A DNA stretch of 64,000 nucleotides from positions 1 through 64,000 of the forward strand of contig NZ_MWLQ01000002.1 of assembly GCF_010634855.1 (NCBI RefSeq), read 5' to 3'. The notes below the pieces were generated by a model. The model made no database searches and was not told where the DNA came from. It worked only from the letters and a program-made list of their open reading frames with translations. Position numbers and translations under genes: made by a program. Shown piece by piece: positions 34,722-43,662 of the stretch. The stretch comes from Microbacterium sp. B35-30 (GTDB lineage: Bacteria > Actinomycetota > Actinomycetes > Actinomycetales > Microbacteriaceae). Position 1 is the first letter of the stretch. Each line of letters opens with the position of its first letter.

Positions 34722-34763
34722 ACGGATGCCGCGGCCGGCGGTCGGCCGGCGGTCAGGCGGCGG

Positions 34764-35735
34764 TCAGGCGGCGGTGAGGCGCTCGAGCAGTTCGCGGTAG
34801 CGGGCGGTCGTGCGCGCCACGATGTCGGCCGGAAGCGCCGGCGGCTCGCCCTCGCGCGGGGCGGGCCAGTTCGCCGCGAGCCAGTCGCGCACGATCTGCT
34901 TGTCGAAGCTCGCCATGCGCTCCTCGGGGGTCGTGCCCGATGCCCAGGCCGCGGCATCCCAGTATCGTGACGAGTCGCTCGTGAGCACTTCGTCGGCGAG
35001 CGTCATCACGCCGTTCTCGTCGAGCCCGAACTCGCACTTGGTGTCGGCGAGGATCACCCCGCGCGACTCGGCCGTCGCCGCCGCGCGGGCGTAGATCTCG
35101 AGAGACAGGTCGCGGAGTTCCGCCGCGCGCTCGGCGCCGACGAGCTCGACGGTGCGCTCGTACGAGATGTTCTCGTCGTGCGCGCCCATCGGCGCCTTGA
35201 AGGCGGGCGTGTAGATCGGCTCGGGCAGCCGGTCGCCGTTCGACAGGCCGTCGGGCAGCGAGATGCCGCACACCGTGCCGCTCTCGCGATACTCGGCCCA
35301 GCCCGACCCCGTCAGGTAGCCGCGCACGACGCACTCGATCGGCTGCATGTCGAGACTCTTCACGACCATCGCACGGCCGATGACGGCATCCGGAATCAGG
35401 CTCTGCAGATCGTCGGCGGTGTTCGCCTCGCCGTCGGCGCCGCGCGTGAGCGTGTGCGACGAGGCGAGATGGTTCGGGATGCCGCGGCCGCCGTCGGCGC
35501 CCGCGAGCTGGTCGAACCACCACAGGCTGAGGGTGGTGAGCAGCTCGCCCTTCCCCGCGATCCCGGGGGAGAGGACGTGGTCGAACGCGCTGACCCGGTC
35601 GCTCGCGACCACGAGCATGCGCTCGGGGTGGGCGCCCTCCGGCGTCTCCGCCGGGACGTAGAGGTCGCGCACCTTGCCGGAGTACGCGTGGCGCCAGCCG
35701 GAGAGTTCGGTCGAGGGAGTGGGGGTAGCCGTCAC
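34764..35735 (-). CDS. purC: Phosphoribosylaminoimidazole-succinocarboxamide synthase
   Basis: PurC joins aspartate to CAIR in purine synthesis. The protein shows YSGKVRDLY, VASDRVSAFDHVL, CVVRGYLTGSGW, and ILADTKCEFGLDENG. GTG 35735 (323 residues) lies seven bases behind a GATAAT -10 box, so a leaderless mRNA is likely; ATG 35744 would overlap that box. The gene stands alone between an ABC exporter and a TfoX-like gene, not in a pur operon. The short convergent gap (34722-34763) has a GGCGGTC-rich tandem pattern. Confidence 0.94.
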   Translation of the reverse strand: MTATPTPSTELSGWRHAYSGKVRDLYVPAETPEGAHPERMLVVASDRVSAFDHVLSPGIAGKGELLTTLSLWWFDQLAGADGGRGIPNHLASSHTLTRGADGEANTADDLQSLIPDAVIGRAMVVKSLDMQPIECVVRGYLTGSGWAEYRESGTVCGISLPDGLSNGDRLPEPIYTPAFKAPMGAHDENISYERTVELVGAERAAELRDLSLEIYARAAATAESRGVILADTKCEFGLDENGVMTLADEVLTSDSSRYWDAAAWASGTTPEERMASFDKQIVRDWLAANWPAPREGEPPALPADIVARTTARYRELLERLTAA

Positions 35736-35768
35736 CCGTCCCATTATCCCGGCCGGCGGCGGAACCCC

Positions 35769-36137
35769 TCAGCCCTTCGGCGTGATCTCGTCGAGGTAGG
35801 CGAACGCGTCGGCCGTCAGGGGCACCCAGCGGTCGGCGCGGTCGACGCCGATCATGACCCACTCGCGCATCGTGCGGCCGCGCATCTGCATGCGCGCGCC
35901 GTCGCCGGCAGCCTCGATCTCGTCGGCCCGCGACGCGGGCACCTTCACGACGAGGGCGCCCTTGTAGCCGACGAACGCGAACACCTTGCCGCGCACGCGC
36001 AGGCCCTCGCTGCCGAACATCGGCCCGATGTCGACGCCGGGCCGATCGAGGTACTCGGCGGCGATCGGATCGAAGATCGCGTGCGCGCGCTCCGCGGCCT
36101 GCGCGGAAACCGCAGCGTCGTCGCGCTCACCCGTCAT
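35769..36137 (-). CDS. TfoX/Sxy N-terminal domain protein
   Basis: The 122-residue protein consists of a single TfoX N-terminal domain (DIGPMFGSEGLRVRGKVFAFVGYKGALVVKVP). Related single-domain proteins are common in actinobacteria and have no assigned function; the link to competence of the full-length TfoX should not be assumed. ATG 36137 is six bases after TAGCCT, suggesting a leaderless mRNA. Confidence 0.75.
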   Translation of the reverse strand: MTGERDDAAVSAQAAERAHAIFDPIAAEYLDRPGVDIGPMFGSEGLRVRGKVFAFVGYKGALVVKVPASRADEIEAAGDGARMQMRGRTMREWVMIGVDRADRWVPLTADAFAYLDEITPKG

Positions 36138-36199
36138 GCGCACAGGCTACGAGTCCCACCCGACATCGCGCGAGAGGTGTGCCGTTCGGCGAGGGTAGG

Positions 36200-36217
36200 T
36201 ATAGTCCATGTGGACTA
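36200..36217 (+). promoter_or_regulatory. -10 box overlapping a palindromic operator of the PadR-MFS operon
   Basis: TATAGT (36200-36205) overlaps TAGTCCA-TG-TGGACTA (36202-36217), a perfect seven-base inverted repeat. Its position would let a bound repressor block RNA polymerase; the PadR protein encoded just downstream is the expected ligand. Confidence 0.7.
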
Positions 36218-36238
36218 ATCGACATGGAGGGATCGATC

Positions 36239-36919
36239 GTGATCGACGCCACGTCCGCTCGCGAGCCGGATGACGCGGCTCCTGACGCAGCCGGCCGCGT
36301 GGGCCCATCCGTCGCCCGGCTGACCCCGCTCGGGGTGGCCGTGCTCGCACTCCTGAGTGAGGGCGACATGCACCCGTACGAGATGATCCGGCTGATGCAC
36401 CTCCGGCGCGACGACCGCCTGGTCACCATCACCAACGGCACGGTGTACCACACCGTCGCGCGCCTCGAGCGGGCGGGCCTGATCGCCGAGGTCGGTGTGG
36501 ACCGCGAGGGCAGACGACCCGAACGCACCACCTATACGCAGACGGATGCCGGAGCCGCCGCCGTCCTCGAATGGGTGCGCCGAGAGCTGCCCCGGGTCGA
36601 TCACCCGGTCGAGTTCCGCGTCGCGCTCGCCGAGGCGCACGGCCTCGACCGTGAGGACGTGCTCGCACTGCTCGACGCCCGCCGCACGGCACTCGCGGAC
36701 GCCCATGCGTCGTTGGTCGAGGGCCACCGGCACGCGCTCGGCAAGGGCGTGCCGGCGCAGTACCTCCTCGAGATCGCGCGCGAAGAGGCGCTGCTCCAGG
36801 CCGAGCTGGCCTGGATGGACGCGACCCTCCCGCGGATCGCCGATCCCGACTTCGCCTGGGGCCCCGACGCGACCCCGTCGGAACGCTATCTCGCCCAACG
36901 AAAGGCGGCACGCCAGTGA
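36239..36919 (+). CDS. PadR-family transcriptional regulator of an efflux gene
   Basis: The 226-residue protein has a PadR winged helix at about residues 28-110 (LTPLGVAVLALLSEGDMHPYEMIRLM, TNGTVYHTVARLERAGLI) and a longer alpha-helical C-terminal part for dimerisation. GTG 36239 is preferred because GGAGG lies eight bases before it; ATG 36224 is possible but would contain that ribosome site. The stop overlaps the MFS gene by four bases. PadR proteins commonly repress the adjacent drug pump and release it on drug binding. Confidence 0.85.
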   Translation: MIDATSAREPDDAAPDAAGRVGPSVARLTPLGVAVLALLSEGDMHPYEMIRLMHLRRDDRLVTITNGTVYHTVARLERAGLIAEVGVDREGRRPERTTYTQTDAGAAAVLEWVRRELPRVDHPVEFRVALAEAHGLDREDVLALLDARRTALADAHASLVEGHRHALGKGVPAQYLLEIAREEALLQAELAWMDATLPRIADPDFAWGPDATPSERYLAQRKAARQ

Positions 36920-38499
36920 CCACGCCCCACACCCCGGACACCACCCGCACCGCGGGCGCGGCATCCGGAACCGCCTCGGCGGCCCACCCGCCCACCGGCG
37001 CCTACGCCGCCGGACACAAGCCGCGGAGCCCCTGGCCGGCTCTCTGGGCGCTCGTCATCGGGTTCTTCATGATCCTCGTCGACACCACGATCGTGTCGGT
37101 CGCGAACCCGGCCATCAAAGCGGCCCTCGACCCCGAGACCAACAACCTCGACAACGTCGTGTGGGTCACCTCGGCGTACCTGCTGGCGTACGCGGTGCCG
37201 CTCCTCATCACCGGCCGCCTCGGCGACCGGTTCGGCCCGAAGAACATCTACCTGATCGGGTTGTCGGTGTTCACGCTCGCGTCGCTGTGGTGCGGGCTCT
37301 CGGGAACGCTCGAGATGCTGATCGTCGCTCGTGCGGTGCAAGGCCTCGGTGCCGCCCTCATGACGCCGCAGACGATGGCTGTCATCACCCGCACCTTCCC
37401 GCCCGACCGACGCGGCGCCGCGATGGGCCTGTGGGGCGCGACCGCGGGGGTCGCGACCCTCGTCGGGCCGCTCGCCGGCGGGCTGCTGGTCGATGGGTTC
37501 GGCTGGGAGTGGATCTTCTTCATCAACATCCCCGTCGGCATCATCGCCTTCGTGCTCGCCTGGATCCTCGTGCCCAAGCTCGAGACGCATCCGCACCGCT
37601 TCGACATCGTCGGCGTGTTCCTCAGCGCCGTCGGCCTGTTCCTCATCGTCTTCGGCCTGCAGGAGGGCGAGAAGTACGACTGGGCGCCCTGGGTGTGGGC
37701 GATGATCGGGGGCGGTGTCGTCGTGATGGCGATCTTCGTCTGGACGCAGGCGCGGACCAAGAGCGAGCCGCTCGTGCCACTGCCGCTCTTCCGCGAGCGC
37801 AACTTCTCGGTCTCGAACCTCGCCATCTCGATGGTCGGGTTCACGGTGACGAGCATGTCGCTCCCGCTGATGTTCTTCATCCAGCTCGCGCGTGGCCTCA
37901 CGCCGACGGAGTCGGCGCTGCTGCTCATTCCGATGGCGGTGCTGTCGGGCGTGCTGGCACCGCTCGCCGGACGCCTGCTCGACCGCACCGACCCGCGCTT
38001 CCTGCTGGTCCCGGGCCTGCTGCTCGTCGCGGGGTCGCTGTTCTGGTACTCGTCTCTCATGAACACCGACACCCCCATCTGGATGTTCCTGCTCCCGTCG
38101 GCGCTCATGGGCGTCGGCAATGCGGGGATGTGGGGTCCGCTCGCCACGACCGCGACCCGCAACCTGTCCCCCAGACAGGCCGGCGCCGGTGCGGGCATCT
38201 ACAACACGACGCGCACGATCGGCTCGGTGATCGGATCCGCCTCGATCGCGGCATTCATGCAGGCACGTCTGGAGGCGAATCTGCCCGGCGCGGCGGACGC
38301 CGCCGGTGGATTCGGCGAGGGCACCCTCCCGCCCTTCGTCGTCGACGGCTTCTCGCAGGCGATGGCGCAGGCCATCCTGCTCCCCGCCGTCGTGATGCTG
38401 GCCGGGGTGGTGGTCGTGCTGTTCCTGCGCCGGCCGAAGGCGACGTCGACGGAGGACTGGCAGGCCGCGCAGCCCGCGGCGGCAGCGGCAGCCGACTGA
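36916..38499 (+). CDS. MFS multidrug transporter, DHA2 (14-helix) family
   Basis: The 527-residue EmrB/QacA-type exporter shows the DHA2 features FFMILVDTTIVSVANPAI in helix 1, GRLGDRFGPKNIYLIG (motif A) and RAVQGLGAALMTPQT, followed by GPLAGGLLVDGFGWEWIFFINIPVG (motif C). GTG 36916 overlaps the PadR stop, so it is co-translated with its regulator. Substrates are not predictable; drug or toxic-cation export by proton antiport is the usual role. Confidence 0.88.
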   Translation: MTTPHTPDTTRTAGAASGTASAAHPPTGAYAAGHKPRSPWPALWALVIGFFMILVDTTIVSVANPAIKAALDPETNNLDNVVWVTSAYLLAYAVPLLITGRLGDRFGPKNIYLIGLSVFTLASLWCGLSGTLEMLIVARAVQGLGAALMTPQTMAVITRTFPPDRRGAAMGLWGATAGVATLVGPLAGGLLVDGFGWEWIFFINIPVGIIAFVLAWILVPKLETHPHRFDIVGVFLSAVGLFLIVFGLQEGEKYDWAPWVWAMIGGGVVVMAIFVWTQARTKSEPLVPLPLFRERNFSVSNLAISMVGFTVTSMSLPLMFFIQLARGLTPTESALLLIPMAVLSGVLAPLAGRLLDRTDPRFLLVPGLLLVAGSLFWYSSLMNTDTPIWMFLLPSALMGVGNAGMWGPLATTATRNLSPRQAGAGAGIYNTTRTIGSVIGSASIAAFMQARLEANLPGAADAAGGFGEGTLPPFVVDGFSQAMAQAILLPAVVMLAGVVVVLFLRRPKATSTEDWQAAQPAAAAAAD

Positions 38500-38632
38500 C
38501 GCCCTCGTCGGCGTTTCCGCGGCGGGTGAGTCGGGGAGTGGGGAGCGATGCTTCGGACTGTCGGGCTTGCGCGGCCGCGGGGGCTTTGTCAACCCATTGT
38601 TGAGCGCCCGGTCACGAGGCCATGATCAGAGC

Positions 38633-38791
38633 ATGACCGGACTCGCAGTGATCCTGCTCATCGTCGGAATCGTCCTGCTGCTGCTGGGCGTGTTCATCGA
38701 AGCGGCGCAGTTCCTGCTGTGGATCGGCCTCGTGATCATCATCATCGCGGTGATCGCCTGGCTGATGCGCTTCATCCGCCGCCAGACCTGA
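38633..38791 (+). CDS. Small two-helix membrane protein
   Basis: This 52-residue protein consists of two hydrophobic helices joined by an EAAQ turn and ends in MRFIRRQT. It resembles in size and pattern the 54-residue protein at 59570-59734. Such hydrophobic miniproteins are widespread in Microbacteriaceae with no known role. No clear ribosome site or promoter is visible. Confidence 0.6.
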   Translation: MTGLAVILLIVGIVLLLLGVFIEAAQFLLWIGLVIIIIAVIAWLMRFIRRQT

Positions 38792-38909
38792 CTTCGCCCC
38801 GGCACTGCCGCTGCGCCGGACATCGGCGTAGCCTGGCCGATACGGACGTCCCGGACCCCGACATCCACGGACCGCACACGCGTGCGGCCGGAGGATCGGG
38901 GACGAGCAC

Positions 38910-40007
38910 ATGACCGACCAGCTCACCGGCGGCGTCCGCGCCACGGTGGCCCGAGCGCCCCGAGCGGGCAACGACTTCACCGACCTCGCCAAGATCATCG
39001 GCACCAGCGGTCTCATGCGCCGCCGGTACGGGTACTACTGGACCAAGCTCATCGGCGCGGTGGTCGTCCTGGCCACCGCCATCACGGCCTTCGTGCTGAT
39101 CGGCGACACCTGGTGGCAGCTGTTCACCGCGGCGGCCCTGGCGATCCTGTTCACCCAGATCGCGATGCTCGGGCACGACGCCGCGCACCGGCAGATCTTC
39201 GTCTCGGGCCGGTGGAACGACTGGACGTCGATGGTGCTCGGCAACCTGCTGGTCGGGATGAGCTACGGCTGGTGGCAGCACAAGCACACGCGCCACCATG
39301 CGAACCCCAACAAGATCGGCTCCGATCCGGACATCGAGCTGCCGGTCGTGTCGTTCACTCCCGATCAGGTGGAGCAGCGCGCAAAGCAGTACGGCCCCGC
39401 GCTGGCGTGGGTGATGGCCCACCAGGGGATGTTCTTCTTCCCGATCCTCCTGCTCGAGGGCCTGTCGCTCCACGCGTCCAGCGTGCGCCGCGTCGTCGCG
39501 CGTGAGCCGCTGCGCCGGCGCAGCGTCGAGATCGTCTTCCTCGCCCTGCGCATCGGCGGGTATCTCGCCCTGGTGTTCATCGTGCTGTCGCCCGGCATCG
39601 CCGCCGTCTTCCTGGCGGTGCAGCTGGGCCTCTTCGGCGTCTACATGGGCATGGCGTTCGCCCCGAACCACAAGGGGATGCCGCTCGTTCCGGCCGAGCT
39701 GAAGGTCGACTTCCTGCGCCGCCAGGTGCTGATGAGCCGCAACGTCCGCGGCAGCCGGTTCCTCGACGTCGCCATGGGCGGGCTCAACTACCAGATCGAG
39801 CATCATCTGTTCCCGTCGATGCCGCGCCCGCACCTGAGGAAGGCGTCCGGCACGATCCGGGACTACTGCGTCGCACACGACGTGCGGTACACCGAGACGG
39901 GGCTGTGGGAGTCGTACCGGATCGTCACGCGGTACATCAACCGGGTCGGACTGGGGGAGCGCGACCCGTTCGAGTGTCCCCTGTTGCAGCAGCGGCAGGC
40001 GGTCTGA
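38910..40007 (+). CDS. Membrane fatty acid desaturase
   Basis: The 365-residue integral membrane di-iron enzyme has the three histidine boxes: HDAAH at 89-93, HKHTRHH at 124-130 and QIEHH at 295-299. Having Q as the first residue of the third box is typical of front-end-type acyl-lipid desaturases, but there is no cytochrome b5 domain. Similar actinobacterial proteins insert cis double bonds into membrane lipids, often in response to cold. It sits alone; a GGGGACGAG ribosome site precedes the ATG. Confidence 0.86.
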   Translation: MTDQLTGGVRATVARAPRAGNDFTDLAKIIGTSGLMRRRYGYYWTKLIGAVVVLATAITAFVLIGDTWWQLFTAAALAILFTQIAMLGHDAAHRQIFVSGRWNDWTSMVLGNLLVGMSYGWWQHKHTRHHANPNKIGSDPDIELPVVSFTPDQVEQRAKQYGPALAWVMAHQGMFFFPILLLEGLSLHASSVRRVVAREPLRRRSVEIVFLALRIGGYLALVFIVLSPGIAAVFLAVQLGLFGVYMGMAFAPNHKGMPLVPAELKVDFLRRQVLMSRNVRGSRFLDVAMGGLNYQIEHHLFPSMPRPHLRKASGTIRDYCVAHDVRYTETGLWESYRIVTRYINRVGLGERDPFECPLLQQRQAV

Positions 40008-40037
40008 CCGGCCCGGTGCCGGACGCGTGATCTGGGG

Positions 40038-40076
40038 CGTCGTCCGCGACCTGTGTGGGGCAGGTCGCGGACGACG
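40038..40076. terminator. 16-base-pair hairpin after the desaturase gene
   Basis: CGTCGTCCGCGACCTG and its exact complement flank a seven-base loop 31 bases past the stop. It is the strongest hairpin in the 338-base gap 40008-40345; the rest of that gap is the leader of the next gene, described separately, plus unrecognised sequence at 40077-40235. Confidence 0.75.
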
Positions 40077-40235
40077 AGTCTGCAGACCCCCATGAGGCGC
40101 GAGCCTGTCAGCGTCCGCCTATGGTGTCGCCGGCGGTGAAATGCTCGAGGTCTTGTCGCTGCAGCGAGAGTGCGCGTCTGTAGGCGCCCGGCGGATACAG
40201 GGATGTGCATCGGCAGGCCGCCGTGCCTCCTGCGA

Positions 40236-40345
40236 TACAATAGAGGTTCGCTCAGCCATGTCGTGCTGAGGCGGTCGCCGGGAGAAAACCGGCGGTCCGA
40301 GGCTTGAAACCTCCGGCATCTTCCCAGAATCCCGGAGGTTTTCTC
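40236..40345 (+). promoter_or_regulatory. Attenuator-like leader of the second multidrug MFS gene
   Basis: A TACAAT -10 box (40236-40241) is followed by a three-codon frame ATG-TCG-TGC-TGA (40258-40269). Next comes a hairpin CGCCGG/CCGGCG (40276-40294). A 10-base-pair hairpin then pairs AAACCTCCGG (40307-40316) with CCGGAGGTTT (40332-40341). The second arm contains the GGAGG ribosome site of the MFS gene and ends in a U-rich run, so the hairpin could block translation, terminate transcription, or both. A competing stem, CCGAGG (40297-40302) with CCTCCGG (40310-40316), would free the ribosome site. This layout resembles ribosome-mediated attenuators of antibiotic resistance genes. Confidence 0.6.
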
Positions 40346-41788
40346 ATGTCTTGGCGCGCCTCGCATCCGTCCGCCCGCTGGTGGGCGCTCGCCGTCATAT
40401 CGCTGACGCAGCTCGTCGTCGTGCTCGATGGCACCATCGTCAGCATCGCACTGCCGCGTGCGCAGGCAGACCTGGCGCTGAGCGATTCCGCACGGCAGTG
40501 GGTGGTCACCTCGTACGCCCTGGCCTTCGGTGCGCTGCTGCTGCTCGGCGGCCGTGTCGCCGACTACGCCGGCCGCAAGCGCACCTTCATGATCGGGATG
40601 CTGGGCTTCGGTGCGGCATCCGTCTACGGCGGTCTCGCCGCCACCGGCGCCGATCTCATCATCGCTCGCGCATTGCAGGGTGCGTTCGCTGCCCTGCTGG
40701 CGCCGGCGGCCCTGGCCCTGCTGACGGTGACGTTCCCGAAGGGCCGGGAGCGCAACACCGCGTTCGCCGTGTTCGGAACCGTCGCCGGCGCGGGGGCCGC
40801 GGTCGGGCTCGTGCTCGGCGGAATCCTCACCGAGTTCGCGGACTGGCGCTGGTGCCTCCTGGTCAACGTCTTCTTCGTGGTGGTCGGACTCGTCGGCGGG
40901 TTCTTCGCGCTGAACGAGAGCCGTGCCGACGGCGAGAACCGCTACGACATCCTCGGAGCGGTCCTCGTCACGGCGGGACTCGGCGCCCTGGTCTACGGAT
41001 TCAGCCTGGCCGAGCAGGGGTGGGGCTCCCCGCTGACCATCACGTTCCTCGCGCTCGGAGTGGTGCTGCTGGCACTGTTCGTGTGGATCGAGTCGCGGGT
41101 CGCGCAGCCGCTTCTGCCGCTCCGGATCCTCACCGACCGCGTGCGCGGTGGCGCCTTCCTGATCCAGGCCGTTGCGGGAAGCGTGATGATCGGCGCAACG
41201 CTGTACCTGACGTTCCACTTGCAACTCGTGTGGGGCATGTCCGCCTTCGTCGCCGGCGTGGCGAGCCTGCCGCTGCCGCTCGGCATCATGGTCACGGCGC
41301 CGCTGGTGACACGGCTGCTTCCGCGCGTCGGTCCGCGCGTGCTCATGACCGCCGGTCCCCTCGTCGCGGCAGCCGCACTCGTGTACCTCAGCTTCATCAC
41401 CCCCGAAGGCGACTATTGGGTGCAGGTGTTCCCCGCGGCTCTGGTGATGGGAATCGGCATGGCGTTCATGCTCGTCCCGCTGCAGAACGTCGCCCTGCTG
41501 GGCGTTGCGCCGCACGACGCCGGGGCGGCCTCGGCGGTCGTCAACTCGGCGATGCAGATCGGCGGCTCGATCGGCCTGTCGGTCTTCACGGCGCTGTACG
41601 CGGCGTCGCTCGGCGACCACGCCGGTACGCCGGGGCCCGACCAGCTCACGACGGCGTACGGCGTGACTTTCCTCGCCGCCGCTGTCGGCATGGTCGCTGC
41701 GGCGGTGATCGCGTTCACGATGATCCGCCCAAGCCGTGAGCGGGTGACGCCGGTGTCGGATGCGCCGGTCCTCGTGCACGCGGGTTGA
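40346..41788 (+). CDS. MFS multidrug transporter, DHA2 (14-helix) family
   Basis: The 480-residue protein has DHA2 hallmarks: LTQLVVVLDGTIVSIALP in helix 1, GRVADYAGRKRTFMIG (motif A), RALQGAFAALLAPAALALL, and GLVLGGILTEFADWRWCLLVNV (motif C). It is similar to QacA/Smv-type drug pumps. It is unrelated in control to the other DHA2 gene at 36916: here no regulator is adjacent, but a structured leader hides the ribosome site. ATG 40346 follows CCCGGAGGTTTTCTC. Confidence 0.88.
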   Translation: MSWRASHPSARWWALAVISLTQLVVVLDGTIVSIALPRAQADLALSDSARQWVVTSYALAFGALLLLGGRVADYAGRKRTFMIGMLGFGAASVYGGLAATGADLIIARALQGAFAALLAPAALALLTVTFPKGRERNTAFAVFGTVAGAGAAVGLVLGGILTEFADWRWCLLVNVFFVVVGLVGGFFALNESRADGENRYDILGAVLVTAGLGALVYGFSLAEQGWGSPLTITFLALGVVLLALFVWIESRVAQPLLPLRILTDRVRGGAFLIQAVAGSVMIGATLYLTFHLQLVWGMSAFVAGVASLPLPLGIMVTAPLVTRLLPRVGPRVLMTAGPLVAAAALVYLSFITPEGDYWVQVFPAALVMGIGMAFMLVPLQNVALLGVAPHDAGAASAVVNSAMQIGGSIGLSVFTALYAASLGDHAGTPGPDQLTTAYGVTFLAAAVGMVAAAVIAFTMIRPSRERVTPVSDAPVLVHAG

Positions 41789-41850
41789 GCGCCTCGATCC
41801 GCGGGGCCCCTCGCGCCCCGCTGATCGTCCCGGCGGCTGCACTCCTCAGG

Positions 41851-41879
41851 GAGGACACTGGCCGCGCACCGGTGTCCTC
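41851..41879. terminator. Two-way hairpin between the MFS and response regulator genes
   Basis: GAGGACAC (41851-41858) pairs with GTGTCCTC (41872-41879). The right arm includes the stop codon of the minus-strand regulator, so the hairpin can serve both convergent genes. Confidence 0.55.
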
Positions 41880-42531
41880 AGCCCGGCCGCCGGCCGCGCT
41901 CGTGCGCCCAGATCGCGAGCTCGACGCGGTTGCGGGCGCCCAGCTTGCCGGTGATGCTCGCGAGGTGCGTCTTCACGGTGCTGAGCGAGATGTGCAGCTC
42001 ATCGCCGATCTCGCTGTTGCCGAGGCCGCGAGCGACGGCGGCGAGCACGTCCTCCTCACGGTCGGTGAGGGGGCTCGACGGCGGATGCGGCGGCTCGGGC
42101 GTGGCACCTGCGAACGCCTCGATGAGCCGCACCGTCACGTTCGGATCGATGAGCGCATCGCCCCGCGCCGCCGCGCGAACGGCTTCACCGAGCAGCACGG
42201 GCCCGGCGTCCTTGAGCAGGAAGCCGCGCGCGCCTGCGCGGAGGGCGGCGTAGACGTACTCGTCGAGGTCGAAGGTCGTGATGACGACGACGGGGATCGG
42301 ATCGGCGACGGCGGGTCCGGCGATCGCCCGGGTCGCTTCGAGGCCGTCCATCACCGGCATCCGGATATCCAGCAGGCACACGTCGGGCCGGAGGCTCCGT
42401 GCGAGCGCGACCGCCTGCCCACCGTCCGCGGCCTCGCCGACGACCTCGATGTCGGGCTGGGAGTCCAGGATCATGCGGAGCCCCGCGCGGACGAGGTCCT
42501 GGTCATCGGCGACCAGCACGCGCACCGTCAC
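41878..42531 (-). CDS. NarL/LuxR-family response regulator
   Basis: The 217-residue protein has a receiver domain with D55 (VCLLDIRMP) as the phosphorylation site, D9-D10 for metal, and K in FLLKDAG. A C-terminal LuxR-type helix-turn-helix follows (LTDREEDVLAAVARGLGNSEIG, then SLSTVKTHLASITGKL). GTG 42531 overlaps the kinase stop by four bases. It is phosphorylated by the kinase encoded just upstream; its targets may include the DUF2306 gene in the same operon. Confidence 0.9.
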   Translation of the reverse strand: MTVRVLVADDQDLVRAGLRMILDSQPDIEVVGEAADGGQAVALARSLRPDVCLLDIRMPVMDGLEATRAIAGPAVADPIPVVVITTFDLDEYVYAALRAGARGFLLKDAGPVLLGEAVRAAARGDALIDPNVTVRLIEAFAGATPEPPHPPSSPLTDREEDVLAAVARGLGNSEIGDELHISLSTVKTHLASITGKLGARNRVELAIWAHERGRRPG

Positions 42532-43658
42532 GTCGTCCACCGCTTCCTCGGCAGGGACGCGGTGACGGTCCATCCTCCGTCGGGGGCGGGGCCGGCCTCG
42601 AGGGTGCCGCCCAGGAGTGCCGCGCGTTCCCGCATCCCCGCGATGCCGAATCCCGGCGCGACCGCGGGCGCCTCGGCACCGTCGTCGCGGGCCTCGAGCA
42701 GCACGCCGTCGTCATCGACGCGCACGTCCACGTCGACGCGGGTGGCGTTGCGCGCATGCCGGCGCGCGTTCGTCACCGCCTCCTGGGCGAGCCGGAACAC
42801 CACGGCGGCGATCGGCGCCGGCACCGCCTCCACGTCGCCCTCCAGGCGCACGGCGACCTCGGGGCCGGTGCCCGCCGGCTGCGCGAGCCGGCGCACGTCG
42901 CCGAGCCCCGGCGTCGGCGTCAGCTCCGCCTCGCCGGCGCGTCGCAAGACGCCCACCATGGCGCGCATCTCTTGCAGCGTGCGGGTCGCCTCGCCCTCGA
43001 TGGCCCGCAGCGCCTCGGCGGCGGCATCCGGGTCGGTCGCCGCCACCGCCGTGCCGGCCTGCGCCTGGATCGCGATCGCCGAGACGTGGTGGGCGACGGT
43101 GTCGTGCAGGTCGCGGGCGAGCTGCTCGCGCTCGCGCAGGCGGACGTGGTCGAGCTCCCGAGCCCGCGCACGGGCGCGCCACCGGAACGCCAGGCCGAGC
43201 ACGCTCGTCGTGATGGCGACGGTGACGCCGCCGATGAGATCCCCGGGCGTCGGCGCGTCGGTCACGAAGGACAGTGCGAGTCCGGCTGCCACCAGCACGC
43301 CGCCGAGCACCATCGCCCGGCCCGAGCCCCAACGGAACACGGCGTAGAGCAGCAGGAGGAAGTACGCCGTCGTGTACAGCTCCGACGGGGCGCCGGGCGC
43401 GAACCCCACCGCGGTGCCCGTGACGAACGCGATCGCCAGCATCGTGAGGGGCCGCGCGCGTCGCCAGAGCAGTGTCGGCACGAGGGCCACGAGCACGATG
43501 GCCCAGAGCCAGCGCCACGGGACGTCGGGACGAACGGATGCCTCGACCACCGCCAGCGGAGCCAGCACGCCGACGAGCGCCCAGTCCCGCCAGACGCGCC
43601 GCGGCGGCGCCGGCGAGGCCGGCGGCGCGTCCCAGAGCGCGCGGACCGGGCTCGTCAT
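42528..43658 (-). CDS. NarL-type sensor histidine kinase
   Basis: The 376-residue kinase has four to five membrane helices in the first 160 residues with almost no extracellular domain, then a HisKA_3 dimerisation domain with H185 (ARDLHDTVAHHVSA) and an HATPase domain (QEAVTNARRHA, GFGIAGMRERAALLGG). Such intramembrane-sensing kinases often respond to cell-envelope stress. ATG 43658 follows GAGGGC. Confidence 0.88.
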   Translation of the reverse strand: MTSPVRALWDAPPASPAPPRRVWRDWALVGVLAPLAVVEASVRPDVPWRWLWAIVLVALVPTLLWRRARPLTMLAIAFVTGTAVGFAPGAPSELYTTAYFLLLLYAVFRWGSGRAMVLGGVLVAAGLALSFVTDAPTPGDLIGGVTVAITTSVLGLAFRWRARARARELDHVRLREREQLARDLHDTVAHHVSAIAIQAQAGTAVAATDPDAAAEALRAIEGEATRTLQEMRAMVGVLRRAGEAELTPTPGLGDVRRLAQPAGTGPEVAVRLEGDVEAVPAPIAAVVFRLAQEAVTNARRHARNATRVDVDVRVDDDGVLLEARDDGAEAPAVAPGFGIAGMRERAALLGGTLEAGPAPDGGWTVTASLPRKRWTT

Positions 43659-43662
43659 GCCC

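Noticed and set aside
40252..40509. 85-codon minus-strand frame across the attenuator region
   Set aside because: No ribosome site, and it overlaps the MFS leader and start, which are structured and better supported.
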